From Nannobrachium achirus (Eukaryota > Chordata > Actinopteri > Myctophiformes > Myctophidae), in contig OY997657.1 in NCBI GenBank assembly GCA_963921795.1, positions 31,808,071 through 31,872,070 on the forward strand: a stretch of DNA of 64,000 nt, read 5' to 3'. A program made the translations under genes and the position numbers. Positions 38,570 through 50,758 of the stretch are shown here, one piece after another; position 1 is the first letter of the stretch, and each line of letters opens with the position of its first letter. The notes below the pieces were generated by a model that was not told the origin of the DNA, did not search any database, and was given only the letters and a program-made list of their open reading frames with translations.

Positions 38570-41500
38570 ATGTGTCTGGGGCAACAAGGACTAGTAAGGA
38601 GCTATCTATTGGTTAATTGTGGATTTAAGCCCCTGACCCTCTGGAGTTGAACCATGGTAGTGTGAGACGGGATCTTGAGATTCGTCTCCTTTTCTTGACC
38701 TCATGACGGTGTTTAAGGAAGTCAGCGCTGTATCTCCTTTAAGAAAAAAAAACCCATGGACCTGAGATGCAGTACATAATGGAATTAATAATGCAACATT
38801 GGGCTTGAAGTTGAGGGGTGGGGGCAGCGTGACACAGACAGGATGTGATGTTGCACTCAGGAAGTTAGGCGGCGGGGCAAAGGATTCTGTCTCCATATTG
38901 CATCTATGAATGTACCCTCCAACGTGAGCGTTGCAATCGCAAAAAAAAAAGAAGAAAAAAATGAGATATATTGTAAAGTAAATGCATATGTAATACACTC
39001 GAAGACAAAAAGCACGAGAGGGAGAGGAAAACATAATTGAAATCTCTGTTCATTGCTGAGATTTTTTAAACATTTTTAATGATGGTAACTTGTTGCTATG
39101 TCTACTTCTATTTAACGAATAATGGCAAATTTGAAAGTTAATAAAGGGTAAGAAAAATACAAAATCTTTAAAAATGTGCAAAAATAAAACTACAGAAAAA
39201 TGTCTAAAAACAAGTAACCATAAATTTACTTGACTTAAGTATCCTTTACAGAATTCTGTGGATTTTGTTTTCCTTTTTACACTTAATCACATTGCTTCCC
39301 TCCTCCTCCTCTCTATGAAATCACAGAGACGATCTGTAACCTTCCGTATGACACGCAACACCACCTGGTTCCGCCGATACATGTGCACTCACACACACAG
39401 TACACTACACTAGGAGCGGATGACACTTGCCATTTGACAAATGTTCTGCTCTGATTACCATAGGTGGGTGCGGAGGGTAGCACAGGACCTGATATCATCA
39501 GTGTGTGTGGCAGCCCACTAAGTATGAATACGGGCCCATTCATAGCCTGGGCAAAACAGGATGCAAAAAAGCTCGACTGACCAATCAGAACTGTCAGTTT
39601 TAAGTTAAACCTCATTCTGAGAACATCAAGACGATACAGGCAGCACAACACTGATGATGTCATGCCTCATTCACTCTGCCGTCCAATCAGACGCACTCCC
39701 TGACAGTGACATTTATGATCCATTATATCAACATGGGACGTGCTTCTGTTTACTTTTTTTTTTTTTTTTACTGTATAGTCACTTTGTTTGTTTATAAAGA
39801 TTTTGCTTGCTGTTGAGTGATGAGAGGAGGTGAACTATGACCTTTCTTTCAGTCACTCTTATAGTCTGCAAACATTATTTGTGTATATTTATGTTTGTAA
39901 ATACATATACACAGAAACGCTCCTGTACAAAAAGGCTCTGTGGTACACCATCTTTGGCAAACAAAAAATCAACTTCTTTCAGTAGTGTACTGTTTGGTTT
40001 TCTTTTTGTTTGTTTCCTTATGAATTTACGGTAGTATTGATACTGTGATAATGGATTTTGTTCACTTGATTGATAGAGTACTACACACAGAGCTGTGCTG
40101 AGTAGGGGGGGGCTATAGATCTGGAGCAATAGTCTGAGAAAAAAGGTTCCACCCCACAAGAACCTTTCTTTTTTTTAAGACCCTTAACAACTGCAACAGC
40201 TCCACGGTAACACTAACTAGGGCTGGTAAGATTTTTTTTTCTTTCACAATATGGTGACGAGATGATTTAAAAAAAGATTGATAAGTATGTTTTTTTTTTT
40301 TATTTATGTAATTTATGGACCAGGTTTGAAGGTGTTGATAATTTCACTGCTTTGACTCTCTCATGTTAAAGTGCTCCTTATCTCATGGGGGAGCCTACTT
40401 GAGTCTAAACTGCTGTAAAAGACAAAAGAAACAAAAAAAAGACGTCTGGTATAGTATGGACTTTTATCTCTACTTTCTATATTTCTCTTAAGACATTTCC
40501 AGTTGTACTTGCCATTACACCTCCGTCTATGATAATGCCACATGGTTTCTTTAGCGGCCCTCACATTGGTTTTGTTGGATGTTTAAAAAAGAAGAAAAAA
40601 AGGCTTGTCTTTACTCTTGGTTTATAGACGCAGCGCTGTAATGCATACATAGAAAATGCATCATACAAAAATTAAGTGGACTTTTTATCGGTAATTGAAG
40701 GCTACATGATTCTTGCTTGTCGCGTGTCTTCTGTCTTTTTTTTTTTCTTCATCGTTAATTTGCAGTTTTTGGTTTCCAAGCTTGCTTTCATAGTGCCAGT
40801 GACGTGCAGATACCCTTTTAGGTCTTTGACCTTTTCTACAGGCGATGTATCCTTTGTCATTAAGGGCTATCACAGTGGCATCAGGCAGTCAGTGGGAGTG
40901 GAGGGCAGGATCACACGGAGACCCCAAGTCATCCACTGCTGCTTTTTTTTATAGATGGACTCTACTTAAGTGCTCTAAGAATTTTAGGCAGGATGTTATT
41001 TCAAAACCGTTAGGTTGTGTACAGAGATTACACGCAAACCTTTTCTTATTTTTTCCTCTTTTCACCTAGCTCAACCTAGTCAGCGTTAATGCACCCTAGC
41101 CCCCAGTGTTCCTTAATGCCCTCATTGCATTGATTTCACGTTGTTGCATAGACTTGACCTCATGGAGTATGTAAACGCTAACTTCACTTAGGAGAGACTA
41201 CCATTACACCACAAAGTATTGCTCCCCACACCCACACCCACCCTCACCTCAGTGTTTGAGTCATAGATGTTGGCCAACAGAACTTGACTGCCAGTTGTCC
41301 TGCTAAAAATGTACACCAGTCTGATGCTGAACAAGCAGTCAGCTAGGAGGAGATGCCTGAGATTCTACAGTGTGTCAGTATTACATTGGAATGGATGATG
41401 TGCCAGCATAAATACACAAGTGTTTTACTGTTTTTACTGTAGTGTGAAAATGTACCTTGTGTGGACTGCGACTCACTTTTAATGGTGATGCACACACACT

Positions 41501-41670
41501 GAGAAACGGACCACGTTTCCCAGTCACCATCGATCACACAGCACTACAATTCCAAGGTACATAGTTAAGGGCTGACTGGCTGATTATTTGGTTTCATTGG
41601 TTTGGTACAGCCCTGTTGCACAATGTGTTCACTTTTTCTTTCTCTCACACTAAAGTATGAGCTATAAAGA

Positions 41671-41797
41671 GGCTACACTGTAAAGTCCTGAGTGTTAATT
41701 TAACTGATTGTACAAATGGACAAACGTCATCACAGTTCCATTTGGTTCTCTTTGTACACTCTTGAGTTTAATTAACACTGGGTGTTACCGTGTAGGC
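41671..41797. mobile_element. short inverted-repeat MITE in the gna11 3' UTR
   Basis: Left GGCTACACTGTAAAG...AGTGTTAATTTAACT and right TTTAATTAACACTGG...CGTGTAGGC are imperfectly inverted. A similar AGTGTTAATTTAACTC occurs at 63963-63978, at the window end. Confidence 0.6.
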
Positions 41798-43267
41798 AAT
41801 CATCAAACTTGATCCCCTTTTCATTCTTCAGTGGCATCATTGTCACCGTTTCCTTTTGAGCACTGACCAGTGAAAAGACTGGACTATTTTTTTTTGTTTT
41901 GTTTTGTTCTTTCACTGTAACTGACCTTTTTTTGTGGTCCTGAAGGAAATGAAACTGAAAGATGAAGGCTGATTCAGGGCCTGGCTAGCCCTATACAATA
42001 CCTAGCATTATATGTGATCAATTGGTACAGTACCTAGCATACCATCTGATCAATGGATGATTGGGTATGATACAACTTCCGGTGGGTACTCTGAGGTATC
42101 CCATTAGTGCATATTCAGAACTTAACGCTTTTTTGGGGTGGGAGGGTCACCTTTTTAATTTTATTCCCTTCTTCCTCTTTGTATTATAAGAATACTTTAC
42201 CGAAACACTATTGTATTGTAGGACCACTTGATTTTTCTTTCTTTCTTTTTTTTTTACTCTAATGAACCTGATGGTCAAACGTGTAGTGATGTATAAAATG
42301 CTGTTGTTTCTTTTTTTTTTGTATGTAAACCAAATGTAAATGATGTATAATACTGAGTGTGCCAACCCCACTCTCTCTCTAGAGCCAGGCTCTCTTTTAA
42401 GTGCCAACGTTGTGGTGGTGATTACGAAAGGACCGCCGCCTGAGACGGTCTCCTTTTAAAATATATATATATATATATAAATAAATACAAAATAAAGACC
42501 ACACACACACCAGAGACTAAACAAGAGATAGATGATTAAGTACACACACAAAAAATATTCTGTATTTAAGATTAAAGATTTAAAAGATAATCTGCTGTTT
42601 TTTTTCCTGTTTCTTTTTTTTAATTTTTTTTTTTTTTTTTTTTAAGAAACTGTAATTATAATTGCATGTGCTGTTTATTTTGTGTTGGAAGTGAGGGCTT
42701 GGATGTATTGATGCAATTGCATAAAGGGTTGTATCGGTTGGTTATTATCGAACATTGATTTACATTACTCTTGCCATATTTCTTTTTTATGTTTTTCATG
42801 TATTTGTTTCAACCACTGTTGCCTGATCCTCATTCAAACATGAACATGACTTATGATCATTGCCGCCTTCTAAGAGAGAAACATAATGACAAGGTATCTG
42901 TTTTAAATTGAAATAAATTTGTTCCTATACTTGCTGATGGTGTTTAAGTGTGATTCATGGTTTGATTTAGTTAGCTGTTTGTTGGTCTGAGTGTTTAGTC
43001 TCTGCTTCTTCCGGAAGCAAACATTTTACAGAGATTGCCCAAAGTGCTGCATAGCAAGAACAAAACATCTAAACATTGAAAAAATCAATATACACTAGCC
43101 CTTACCCGTTCAAAGATATGAGCTCCAAAATGATGTGCAGTGTGTGGGTTATGGGATGTGCACTGTGCATACAGTATATGAGGGATGGAAAGTAACTTTA
43201 ACTGGTGCTTGCATGATAATATGTAGGAGCATCAATGTAAGAAATACCCGTTTCGTTTAATGGCTAA

Positions 43268-43323
43268 CCCCCCCCCCCCCCAGCCTACCAGCCCACCCGC
43301 CTGCGCACATACCCGCCTGCCTG

Positions 43324-43412
<89 letters not shown>
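43268..43412. repeat. poly-C followed by (CA)n
   Basis: A run of about 14 C, C/T/G-rich spacer, then about 41 CA units. Confidence 0.97.
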
Positions 43413-43416
<4 letters not shown>

Positions 43417-44502
43417 AGAGAGCTGGTTAAACATGTTGCCTCATGCTAGATGCAGAATAGATGTGCCTCAAGCTAGATGCAGAATAGATAATAGATACAC
43501 CATAAAAATGCTAATATACAGCATACGATTTGTGAAAGTGACAAACGGGCTTCACAGTTATGTCAGGTGTGTTCATATGCTAATGGTGATGCGATTTCAG
43601 ATCAATTGCTCCAGCCACTGAGGAGAAACGCTGTTACAGACAGACACTCACTCAGACAGACATTCGCAAAATTATAGTATAGATGTGTAAATATTACACC
43701 ATATTTACAATATGGACAAAAAAATTAGAGTTGCCAGTGCTGCAATCTGGGAACCCATTCAGGGTTTTTTTTTATAACTGGGGGTACCTGGTAGGCGAGG
43801 TTAGGGGGTACCACCTCCTTTTTTGTTTGGCTCCTCCCCTTTCTTAGCCCTCTTCCTCCCGCAGGGTTCTGTGTTTATTCCTATTCTTAAGACAACATTG
43901 CGTGTTTAGGGCAGTGACAGGGACACATCCCACTTCCAGCTAACCAATACGAAATATCTCTGAATCAATATGGACATGATGTAACACCACAGAGTCACAG
44001 ACAGATACTTTTCTAGATGGCTCTGCAACCAACAGAGCCACGCTGTAAAAACAAGACCGGATCTAAAACGGCATAGCTTCCATGTTGATCTTGGATCTCA
44101 GAATATGATGTCAGCCCAATCAGGCTCTCTCTTACTTCCAATATGCATGCAGACATCATAGTCTGAGATTAGATGTGCACAAACAGACACACACGAACAG
44201 GGGGGATAATGGACTTGGAGTGAAACATGAAACCAGTACAGGGTAGAGACTCAATTTAGACGGTGTGGAAGGTATGCAGGTGTGTGTCATAGATACACTC
44301 CTACTCTGTTGGTGTCAGAGGTCGATCAACATCAGCATTTGTCCTCCAATTCTGATGGACACACCATAGCATACTGTGTAGTGTACACAGTACCTGTTAC
44401 TTACGCCTACCCATCGACACCACCAAACGACTTGTCATTTGTGTCCAAAATCATCTAAATAGAATGTCACCAGTCTCGTGTCCTCCCCCTCTGTTTCTGC
44501 AG

Positions 44503-44578
44503 GGCCTACAACCTCTACAGTCCAGTAGAGGTTCTCTACTCAGAGCCATACCTGCAGCCAGATGTCAAATATGTCTGA
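44503..44578 (+). CDS. possible orphan 3'-terminal exon, unknown protein
   Basis: A strong acceptor (CTCCCCCTCTGTTTCTGCAG) is followed by an open frame of 24 codons ending in TGA (44576-44578). It encodes AYNLYSPVEVLYSEPYLQPD, then VKYV. The composition looks protein-like, but I cannot name the family and see no upstream exon. A hAT-like CAGTGGTTCTCCAAAG end follows at about 44602. It could be a relic exon, a distant gene's last exon or chance. Confidence 0.25.
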
Positions 44579-44898
44579 GGGTTAGCCTAAATGAGTTACT
44601 CCAGTGGTTCTCCAAAGCTCTAAAGAGGTGGTGCCATAGTTTTGTACTTTTTTCTGTTTTGTATGTGTCTATCGAGTTAACATTAGTACTCTAATAGACC
44701 ACCGGGTGTGGTTATAATGTGCAAATTTGCCTTCTGTGTGTATTTTTCGTTTCTTCCTGAAAGCCACAGAGTCGAGCCGATCGAAAAACACAGATTTAAT
44801 GTCATCATAAAATCATCCCCTCCGCTTATACACCTAACACTGTTGGTGTGGCTAACTTCAGCTGGGTTAACACCCACCTGACAACCAGTCATACTTAA

Positions 44899-45183
44899 AG
44901 GAGTAGTTCACTCCCAAAATGTATTTTTTTCTATTGATTACGCATGCCATTGAGACTTGAGTTAAATAATATATTTTTGTATTTGTTGCTTTCTTAGGAC
45001 AAAAATTCTGGATGGGAACCCGAACGCAATTGGGTCCCCATCCGGAAACAATGGGGGTAAATTCATTGTTATCACATTTTTGTCTTAGGAATGGGACAAA
45101 AACCAAAAAATATAATTGAACTCAAGTCTCCATGGCATGAGTAATCAATTGAAAAAAAGTCATTTTGGGGGTGAACTACTCAT
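44899..45183. mobile_element. TTAA-flanked MITE, complete
   Basis: 23-bp inverted ends (AGGAGTAGTTCAC... and ...GTGAACTACTCAT, two mismatches) with TTAA on both sides (44895-44898 and 45184-45187). A second, partial copy begins at 56846. Confidence 0.85.
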
Positions 45184-45772
45184 TTAATGAACTGGTGGGT
45201 GTGGTCCCATAAAACATAATTTTAACACTTTCTGTACACTTTTTTGGAAAAGATCTTCCTCCTAGTATAATCATAATACGTGATCATCATGTTTTAGAGG
45301 GGAAAAGATCATGGCACCCCATCTTTAATGACCAAGGACCCCCATATAACTCTGAGAGTGCACAAATGATGAGTGCACTGTCAGAGTTCCAGTCAGAGAG
45401 AGGAACTCTTGAGCGATGGTTCTCAAAAGGGGTCTGTGGATCCCCAGTGGTCCCTAAGGTTGTTCCAAGGGGACCCGACCCTAACCCTAGGAGCCAAATG
45501 GACACTTATGCCAATATGTGGCTGTAACTCTGAATGGAACCAAATGGACTCTACATCCATTTGTACACTCTCAGAGTAATAGTGGCCCGTCTGTGGTCCC
45601 CTAATATACATCAGCTATAAACAAATTATAATCTTGATATTCTTTGTAAATGTTTGAATATTTTTGTCATTTTTAAGAGCACAAATCTTGCTTGGGTTCC
45701 TTGGCTTGTAATCTATTCAGATGGGGGTCCGCGGCCAAATACACATTAATGTATTGATTTTGTCCACTAGGC

Positions 45773-45905
45773 CAGTGGTTCTCAAAGTGGATTCCAGCGA
45801 CTCTGTGGGTTCCTTTAGGGGGGTCTAAATTCAATTGACCCATACAAGTCTGTAACTCTGACAGTGTACAAATGGTTCCATTTGTACACTGTCAGAGTTA
45901 AAAGG
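45773..45905. mobile_element. hAT-like fragment with perfect 22-bp-arm palindrome
   Basis: Begins CAGTGGTTCTCAAAGTGG. It contains a perfect palindrome at 45854-45899 (arm AACTCTGACAGTGTACAAAT + GG). Diverged pieces of the same family surround it at 45415-45740. Confidence 0.6.
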
Positions 45906-45943
45906 ATATTCCACTTTCAACAGGGAAACACCTTATGGGCTTT

Positions 45944-45951
<8 letters not shown>

Positions 45952-46021
<70 letters not shown>
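45952..46021. repeat. (CA)n microsatellite
   Basis: About 35 CA units. Confidence 0.97.
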
Positions 46022-46024
<3 letters not shown>

Positions 46025-46108
46025 CCCTCCTAATACGTGAGCAGGCCGTGTTTTTTCAATAACTTTTTTTTCATTTATTTCCTGCTCACATATTAGGAGG
46101 GTAGTATG
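46022..46108. repeat. inverted repeat (hairpin)
   Basis: ACTACCCTCCTAATACGTGA and its near-perfect complement TCACATATTAGGAGGGTAGT form arms of about 25 bp around a T-rich centre, directly after the (CA)n tract. Confidence 0.85.
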
Positions 46109-46139
46109 AGTCACCAGAAAAAATAATGGGTGTTTTTAA

Positions 46140-46240
46140 TGATAGATAGATATAGATACCTTTATTATCCCAAGGGGGAAAATGTGTTGCCGAGAGGCAG
46201 CACAGCAGTATAAGGTTATTTACAAAGTTACAGAGAAGTA
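46140..46240 (-). mobile_element. LINE 3'-tail remnant
   Basis: GATAGATAGATATAGATACC followed by TTTATTATCCCAAGGGGGAAA is the reverse complement of a tail common to teleost LINEs. Severely truncated. Confidence 0.5.
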
Positions 46241-46255
46241 TGAAAAAGATGAAAA

Positions 46256-46358
46256 AAAGGTAGAAGTTTTAGTGTTGTTCGAGGACACTTTGACATGTCA
46301 TTATCTCTCTACGTCAGACCTCCACCCGCAACTCTGCTTTTACTTGACCTTTACTTGT

Positions 46359-46365
<7 letters not shown>
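46256..46365 (+). repeat. repeat shared with 51769-51985, ending in (GT)n
   Basis: About 95 bp beginning GTAGAAGTTTTAGTGTTGTT is nearly identical to 51769-51860. Both copies end in ACCTTTACTTGTAACTG and then run into a long GT tract. Confidence 0.9.

Positions 46366-46444
<79 letters not shown>
46363..46444. repeat. (GT)n microsatellite
   Basis: About 40 GT units. Confidence 0.98.
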
Positions 46445-46447
<3 letters not shown>

Positions 46448-46619
46448 GAGAGGCCCTGGTAACATTTACATGAAATATCAAAAAAATATTGAATCAAGCT
46501 AATTAAAATCTGCTCAGGGTGTTCATAAAAGCCTGATTAGACGATAAAATTACCAAAAGTTGTTAAGGGAAGACCTTGAAATTTTAAAGTTTGAGAAACA
46601 TTGCACTTGGCTGCCCTTG

Positions 46620-47067
46620 AGTCTTTGTTGCACCGCCCGTTTCTGTCCTGCACCGCACGGGGGCGCCCGTTTCTCCACAGCCGGGTTTATTTAGCAGAAG
46701 AGCTGCTCTTCTCGGAAGACAGAGGAATGTCAGGGGCTCATATGTCAACATCCAGGATCCAACGCTCCAGAGGCGTTTTCTAAACAACCCGATGGCCCTT
46801 TGACGACGCTTTAATCTTTGTTATCTCCGGGGGACAGCGTTTTTTTTGTTTTGTTTGTTAGATTGTGAAACTACATTGTTGTCGCTGCGGTGTTACTAGC
46901 TGCTATTTCAACTATGACAGAGTGAAAACACAACACAGCTCCCCCTCCTCCTTTACAGTCATTTTAAAAGAAAGCCTGAGAGAGTCTGTTAGCTTAGCCT
47001 AAAAGTGTGGCCGTGTCTGTCTGGAGCGGTCTAATAAGGAAACAGCACGGTGAAAGCCATTGTTGAC
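46620..47067 (+). promoter_or_regulatory. tle5: tle5 promoter region and 5' UTR
   Basis: The GC content rises and a G/C-rich stretch (CACGGGGGCGCCCG) lies near 46660. No TATA box was recognised. The transcription start cannot be placed exactly. Two in-frame ATGs open the coding sequence at 47068 and 47071. Confidence 0.45.
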
Positions 47068-47094
47068 ATGATGTTTCCACAATCAAGACACTCG
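47068..47094 (+). CDS. tle5: tle5 exon 1: N-terminus of amino-terminal enhancer of split
   Basis: Nine residues, MMFPQSRHS, matching the start of vertebrate TLE5/AES. The donor GTAAGT follows. TLE5 is a short Groucho/TLE relative that keeps the N-terminal Q (tetramerisation) domain but lacks the WD40 propeller. In the nucleus it joins TLE oligomers and modulates their repression of Wnt/TCF, NF-kB and other targets. The seven exons found here give a 203-aa protein with no frame break; human TLE5 is 197 aa. The gene is co-directional with gna11, about 4 kb beyond that gene's 3' end. Confidence 0.93.
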
Positions 47095-47210
47095 GTAAGT
47101 CGAGCACTTTTGACTTGGTTCGTGTTGTAGACGAGCAGAGCCGAGTTCTAGCAGTCCGGAGTTAGCTGTCTCTCCCACAGCAACGTTAGCACAACTTAGC
47201 ACAGGCTAGC

Positions 47211-47774
47211 TCTGGTCCATAGCGTTAAGGAGAGAACTCCTTTAACGCTATGTCACCGATGATCCCTTGCGCCGCAGGAAAGGCTGCGCAACCCCTCGTC
47301 TGTAGTAAAAAATACAAAGTAAAGCTTCGCTCATCACCAAAACAAAGGCGACTTTAGGGAGTTGAAAGCCTGCTTTCCTCAGTGGGAATACTCTGAGCCC
47401 CCCGCCTCACGTCTAAAATAGACTTTTTTAGACAGAAAAGAAAATATTTCCCCGGAAGGCAAAATCTGGTCAATGGAATTTTCTGTTTACGAGATCTGTA
47501 GAGGGCGCTGTGGAGTTGCTAAAACTTCCGATGAAATGTTTTCTTTTCAGGCCAAAATGTGTATTTTAGACGTGAGGTGGGAGGCTACGAGTGTTCCCAC
47601 TAAGGAAAATAGACTTTCAACATGTTCTAATAGAACCGCCTTTGTTTTGTTGAGTAGCGAAAGAGTATTTTTTACTTCAGACGAGAGGCTGAGCAGCCTG
47701 GGCTGTGAGCGCAAGGGCTCAGAGTCATCTGTGACATAGCGTTATGGATAACTCATTCTAACGCTATGGACCAG
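47211..47774. mobile_element. foldback element flanked by an 18-bp direct repeat
   Basis: Termini CTGGTCCATAGCGTTA and its exact inverse. Internal arms are also inverted over much of the length (for example CCTCACGTCTAAAATAGAC near 47403 against TATTTTAGACGTGAGG near 47563). Each end itself forms a small hairpin. AACTTAGCACAGGCTAGC abuts both sides (47193-47210 and 47775-47792). 18 bp is far longer than the target duplication of known cut-and-paste families. No coding capacity. Confidence 0.8.
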
Positions 47775-48358
47775 AACTTAGCACAGGCTAGCGTCTCAGT
47801 AGTCTCTACTCTCTATCTAGCCATCAGGCAGCTCGCTTTTTGTAGTTTACAAGGAGCACACTCATATAAGCAATACACGATGTTATCTGTAACGGCAGCT
47901 GGCTAACGTTTATTGCGAGTTAAACCCACCCATCCGATGTACAGCAGTAACATGTTTGCTAACAATACGTTAGCTTAGGACTAGGTCAGCGTCATTAAAA
48001 TGCATCGGGGCAAAGGGCAAAGCGTGCCCCTCAAACCAGGAAGGTGGCACACTTATCCTTTCTTCTAAAATTACGTTACTTACTACATTTGCGATTTTTG
48101 GATGAAATGTATGCACTCACGTTTTGCTTTGTTTCAGACACATGACACAATTTAATTGCATCCCAGTTTCATGCCCCCTCCCCCCCCACCCACTTATGTA
48201 TAAACTAAGATCAGCATACATACACACACGTCACTACACACCTCCTAAAAAGGAAACACATTTGTGTGTATAGCGTGTAACACAATACTAACTTGAGAAA
48301 GAATACAAGTGGCAATGACAATATTAATGTGGTAGAGAAAATACTGTATATCTAGATC

Positions 48359-48376
48359 TGTGTGTGTGTGTGTGTG

Positions 48377-48441
<65 letters not shown>
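48359..48441. repeat. (GT)n microsatellite
   Basis: About 41 GT units with one GC step. Confidence 0.98.
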
Positions 48442-48442
<1 letters not shown>

Positions 48443-49641
48443 AGTGTGTGTGTCCACCGATGAAGATAATGACATCTGGTATTAAAACAGTTAAGGGTGC
48501 TAACTGAGTTTCATGGTATTCTGCGTCAGGAGTTTGCACTGTGCTTTGTGGAGCTTGCCATTTGTATATATCACAGCATTGCGGTTTTGCATTTTATGCT
48601 TACACTGTGGAAGCAGAGATTTGACCACTGTGTGTGAAGCAGGGCACCTCTTTCTCGCTAGTCTCATAATCCCACTGCCCTTGTGCCACTTGTTTAGAGA
48701 GTAATAAGGTTTAGGAGACCAGATTAAACCCTGGATTACTGCTTTGGTCTGGCAGTTATGAGTGCGGTCCATCTCTGTACCTAAACAGACTGATTCCATC
48801 CACTAAATACCTCTCGCATATGGTCAGCACTTTAATCTAGCCTTGTGTAAACACTGCATTTCTTGAAAGAGCCCTGTGGATGGTTTTGCAGTGACAGTGA
48901 GTCGTTTCCCACTGGCCAAGACAAAAGCAATGCCCGATTGCCCGTTAAAGAACACTGGTTGTTTAGGTTAGTATTGAATCAGATTAAAGCCCCGTTTTCA
49001 CTGAGTCAAACTTCTGGAAGTTTTTTCCAAAATGACGGCAATTTTGAAATTCACGCCATGTGAAAACGGCCACTTATTTTGTCTTCCGTGAGTTTTGTAG
49101 TCCAAAATTTGACGGGAAAATACCTATTAATACCTAGATACTTTTGATCCCCTCCATCCCAAATTTGGCAGATCTCACTCTTTCTCCAATACTGTATCCT
49201 CTCCCCACTCTCTGTTTCTACTCTTTCTCCTATGCCACATCTCTCTTAACTGTTTCCGGTGTTTCCGGTCTCTTTCACTCCCTGACAAGCTCACATCCCT
49301 ATGTATGTAGTAATCTACATCTTTGCTATCCTCTCAAACGGTTTGTCTGCGCTCTGTTACTAAACAAACCAAAATACACACCCATGCCCTCATCTTGTAG
49401 CATTACCTAAAACACTCAGACCTATCAATTCAGCCCTGGCCTGTGCCATGCTAGGTTTGTCTTGGTTTATTTGTGGGTAAAATCGGTTAGGTTTGGATGG
49501 GAAAGTCATGTTCCAGATCCATAAGCCATGAGTCAGAATCCACATACCATGGTTCCCTTACCATATGCTAGGGGGTTTCTCTTGGAAAAGCTAGGGATAT
49601 GCTTTATGAACCAATATCCTCAACCTCATGATACCTATTTT

Positions 49642-49902
49642 TAGAGCCCGACCGATGCCAGAAATGTTAGTCCAATCCTGATTTTGAGGAGTCCTAGACC
49701 TCTAATGACCCATTTTGACCAATATTCAGTCAAAAAGTGCAACTTTTAAAAACTTTTGGCATTTTCAGTAAGAATGACTACAATTGGGACAGCATTTTGA
49801 AAGCGGTTTAAAATTTGGACACATCGGCTGCATAATTGCTTATACTGATGTAAAAAAAATAATAATAATAATAATTAAAAAAAAATTGATCGTCGGGCTC
49901 TA
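49642..49902. mobile_element. hAT-type MITE (TAGAGCCCGACCGAT ends)
   Basis: TAGAGCCCGACCGAT and ATCGTCGGGCTCTA are inverted. Flanks CCTATTTT and CTTATTTT match at 7 of 8. 261 bp, AT-rich interior with (AAT)n near the right end. Confidence 0.85.
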
Positions 49903-50009
49903 CTTATTTTCATCCCGGTTACTTACAGCCAGGTATCAGCATTAGACCAAAGCATGATGTGCCTGTGATTACATGACATTAAAAATGTTGTTTTGCTATT
50001 GTCGTCCAG

Positions 50010-50107
50010 GCATCTTCTCAGTCCAGTCAGCCTCTCAAGTTCACCACCTCAGACTCCTGTGACCGCATCAAGGATGAGTTCCAGTTTCTCCAAGCACAGT
50101 ACCACAG
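50010..50107 (+). CDS. tle5: tle5 exon 2: start of the Q domain
   Basis: Residues 10-41 plus two bases of Ser42. Encodes [20 protein letters not shown], then [12 protein letters not shown], which aligns with the start of the Groucho/TLE Q domain. Acceptor TTGTCGTCCAG, donor GTATTT. Confidence 0.96.
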
Positions 50108-50462
50108 GTATTTATTTACTGATTTGTGTGGGCGTGCGTGCAAGCTCACACAAATGTATCTTTATTTGAACCTAATAAATACAATTAACTCGTAGAAGAT
50201 TAAAATGGTGTTTTTGTTATCCTAATGCCAGATTTATGCTTGGTTGCGCAACATCAGCTCAAGATCCCCCTTTAATGCCCTTAATCTAAGATTAAGCACA
50301 ACAAAAACCCATCTCAGTTGTCCCTTTTTAATGGGCCTGCAATATGTGATCCTCTTAAGTTTATAAACATGTCCAAAGTTGCTAAGTATCAGTAAATGAA
50401 TCTTACACCCAAGATGAAGATATTCCTAAAGGCAAAGTTTTGCTTGTCTTCTTTGGAATCAG

Positions 50463-50526
50463 TTTGAAGTTGGAGTGTGATAAACTGGCCAGTGAGAAGT
50501 CTGAGATGCAACGTCACTACATCATG
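50463..50526 (+). CDS. tle5: tle5 exon 3: Q-domain helix
   Basis: Residues 42-63. Encodes SLKLECDKLASEKSEMQRHY and IM, a coiled-coil segment of the Q domain. The acceptor (TCTTTGGAATCAG) has a weak pyrimidine tract; donor GTGAGA. Confidence 0.96.
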
Positions 50527-50713
50527 GTGAGAGATATTACACTTTGTTGGTTTTATCTGTTGCTATGTATGATATTGATGAAAACAGTGTGGCTCTATAG
50601 GAGGCTATCTGTCTAGAAGAGGTTTGTGTATCTGGACTGGAGCTAATCTCGCAAACTGTTGGACCGATCAACACTGAATCATTGTCTTCTTTTTCTCCCT
50701 GCGCTTACTCTAG

Positions 50714-50758
50714 TATTATGAGATGTCCTACGGGCTGAACATTGAAATGCACAAACAG
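50714..50758 (+). CDS. tle5: tle5 exon 4: Q-domain helix
   Basis: Residues 64-78, YYEMSYGLNIEMHKQ, a highly conserved TLE segment. 45-nt in-frame exon, acceptor GCTTACTCTAG, donor GTAAAC. Confidence 0.96.

Larger units (their letters stand above)
38118..42935 (+). other. gna11: gna11 3' UTR (about 4.8 kb)
   Basis: Long AT-rich region after the stop. Candidate polyadenylation hexamers are at 42491-42496 and 42912-42917; the latter fits a main 3' end at about 42.93 kb. It contains (GT)n at 38497-38564, many poly-T/poly-A runs and an inverted-repeat MITE at 41671-41797. The exact end is inferred. Confidence 0.6.
42936..47067. other. intergenic region between gna11 and tle5
   Basis: 4.1 kb with microsatellites, MITEs, one possible terminal exon and, in the last 450 bases, the tle5 promoter. 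The stretch 43430-44460 shows a short direct repeat (AGATGCAGAATAGAT, near 43450 and 43478) and nothing else recognised. Confidence 0.8.
47095..50009 (+). other. tle5: tle5 intron 1
   Basis: 2.9 kb carrying the foldback element 47211-47774, (GT)n at 48359-48441 and a hAT MITE at 49642-49902. The rest holds nothing recognised. Confidence 0.9.
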
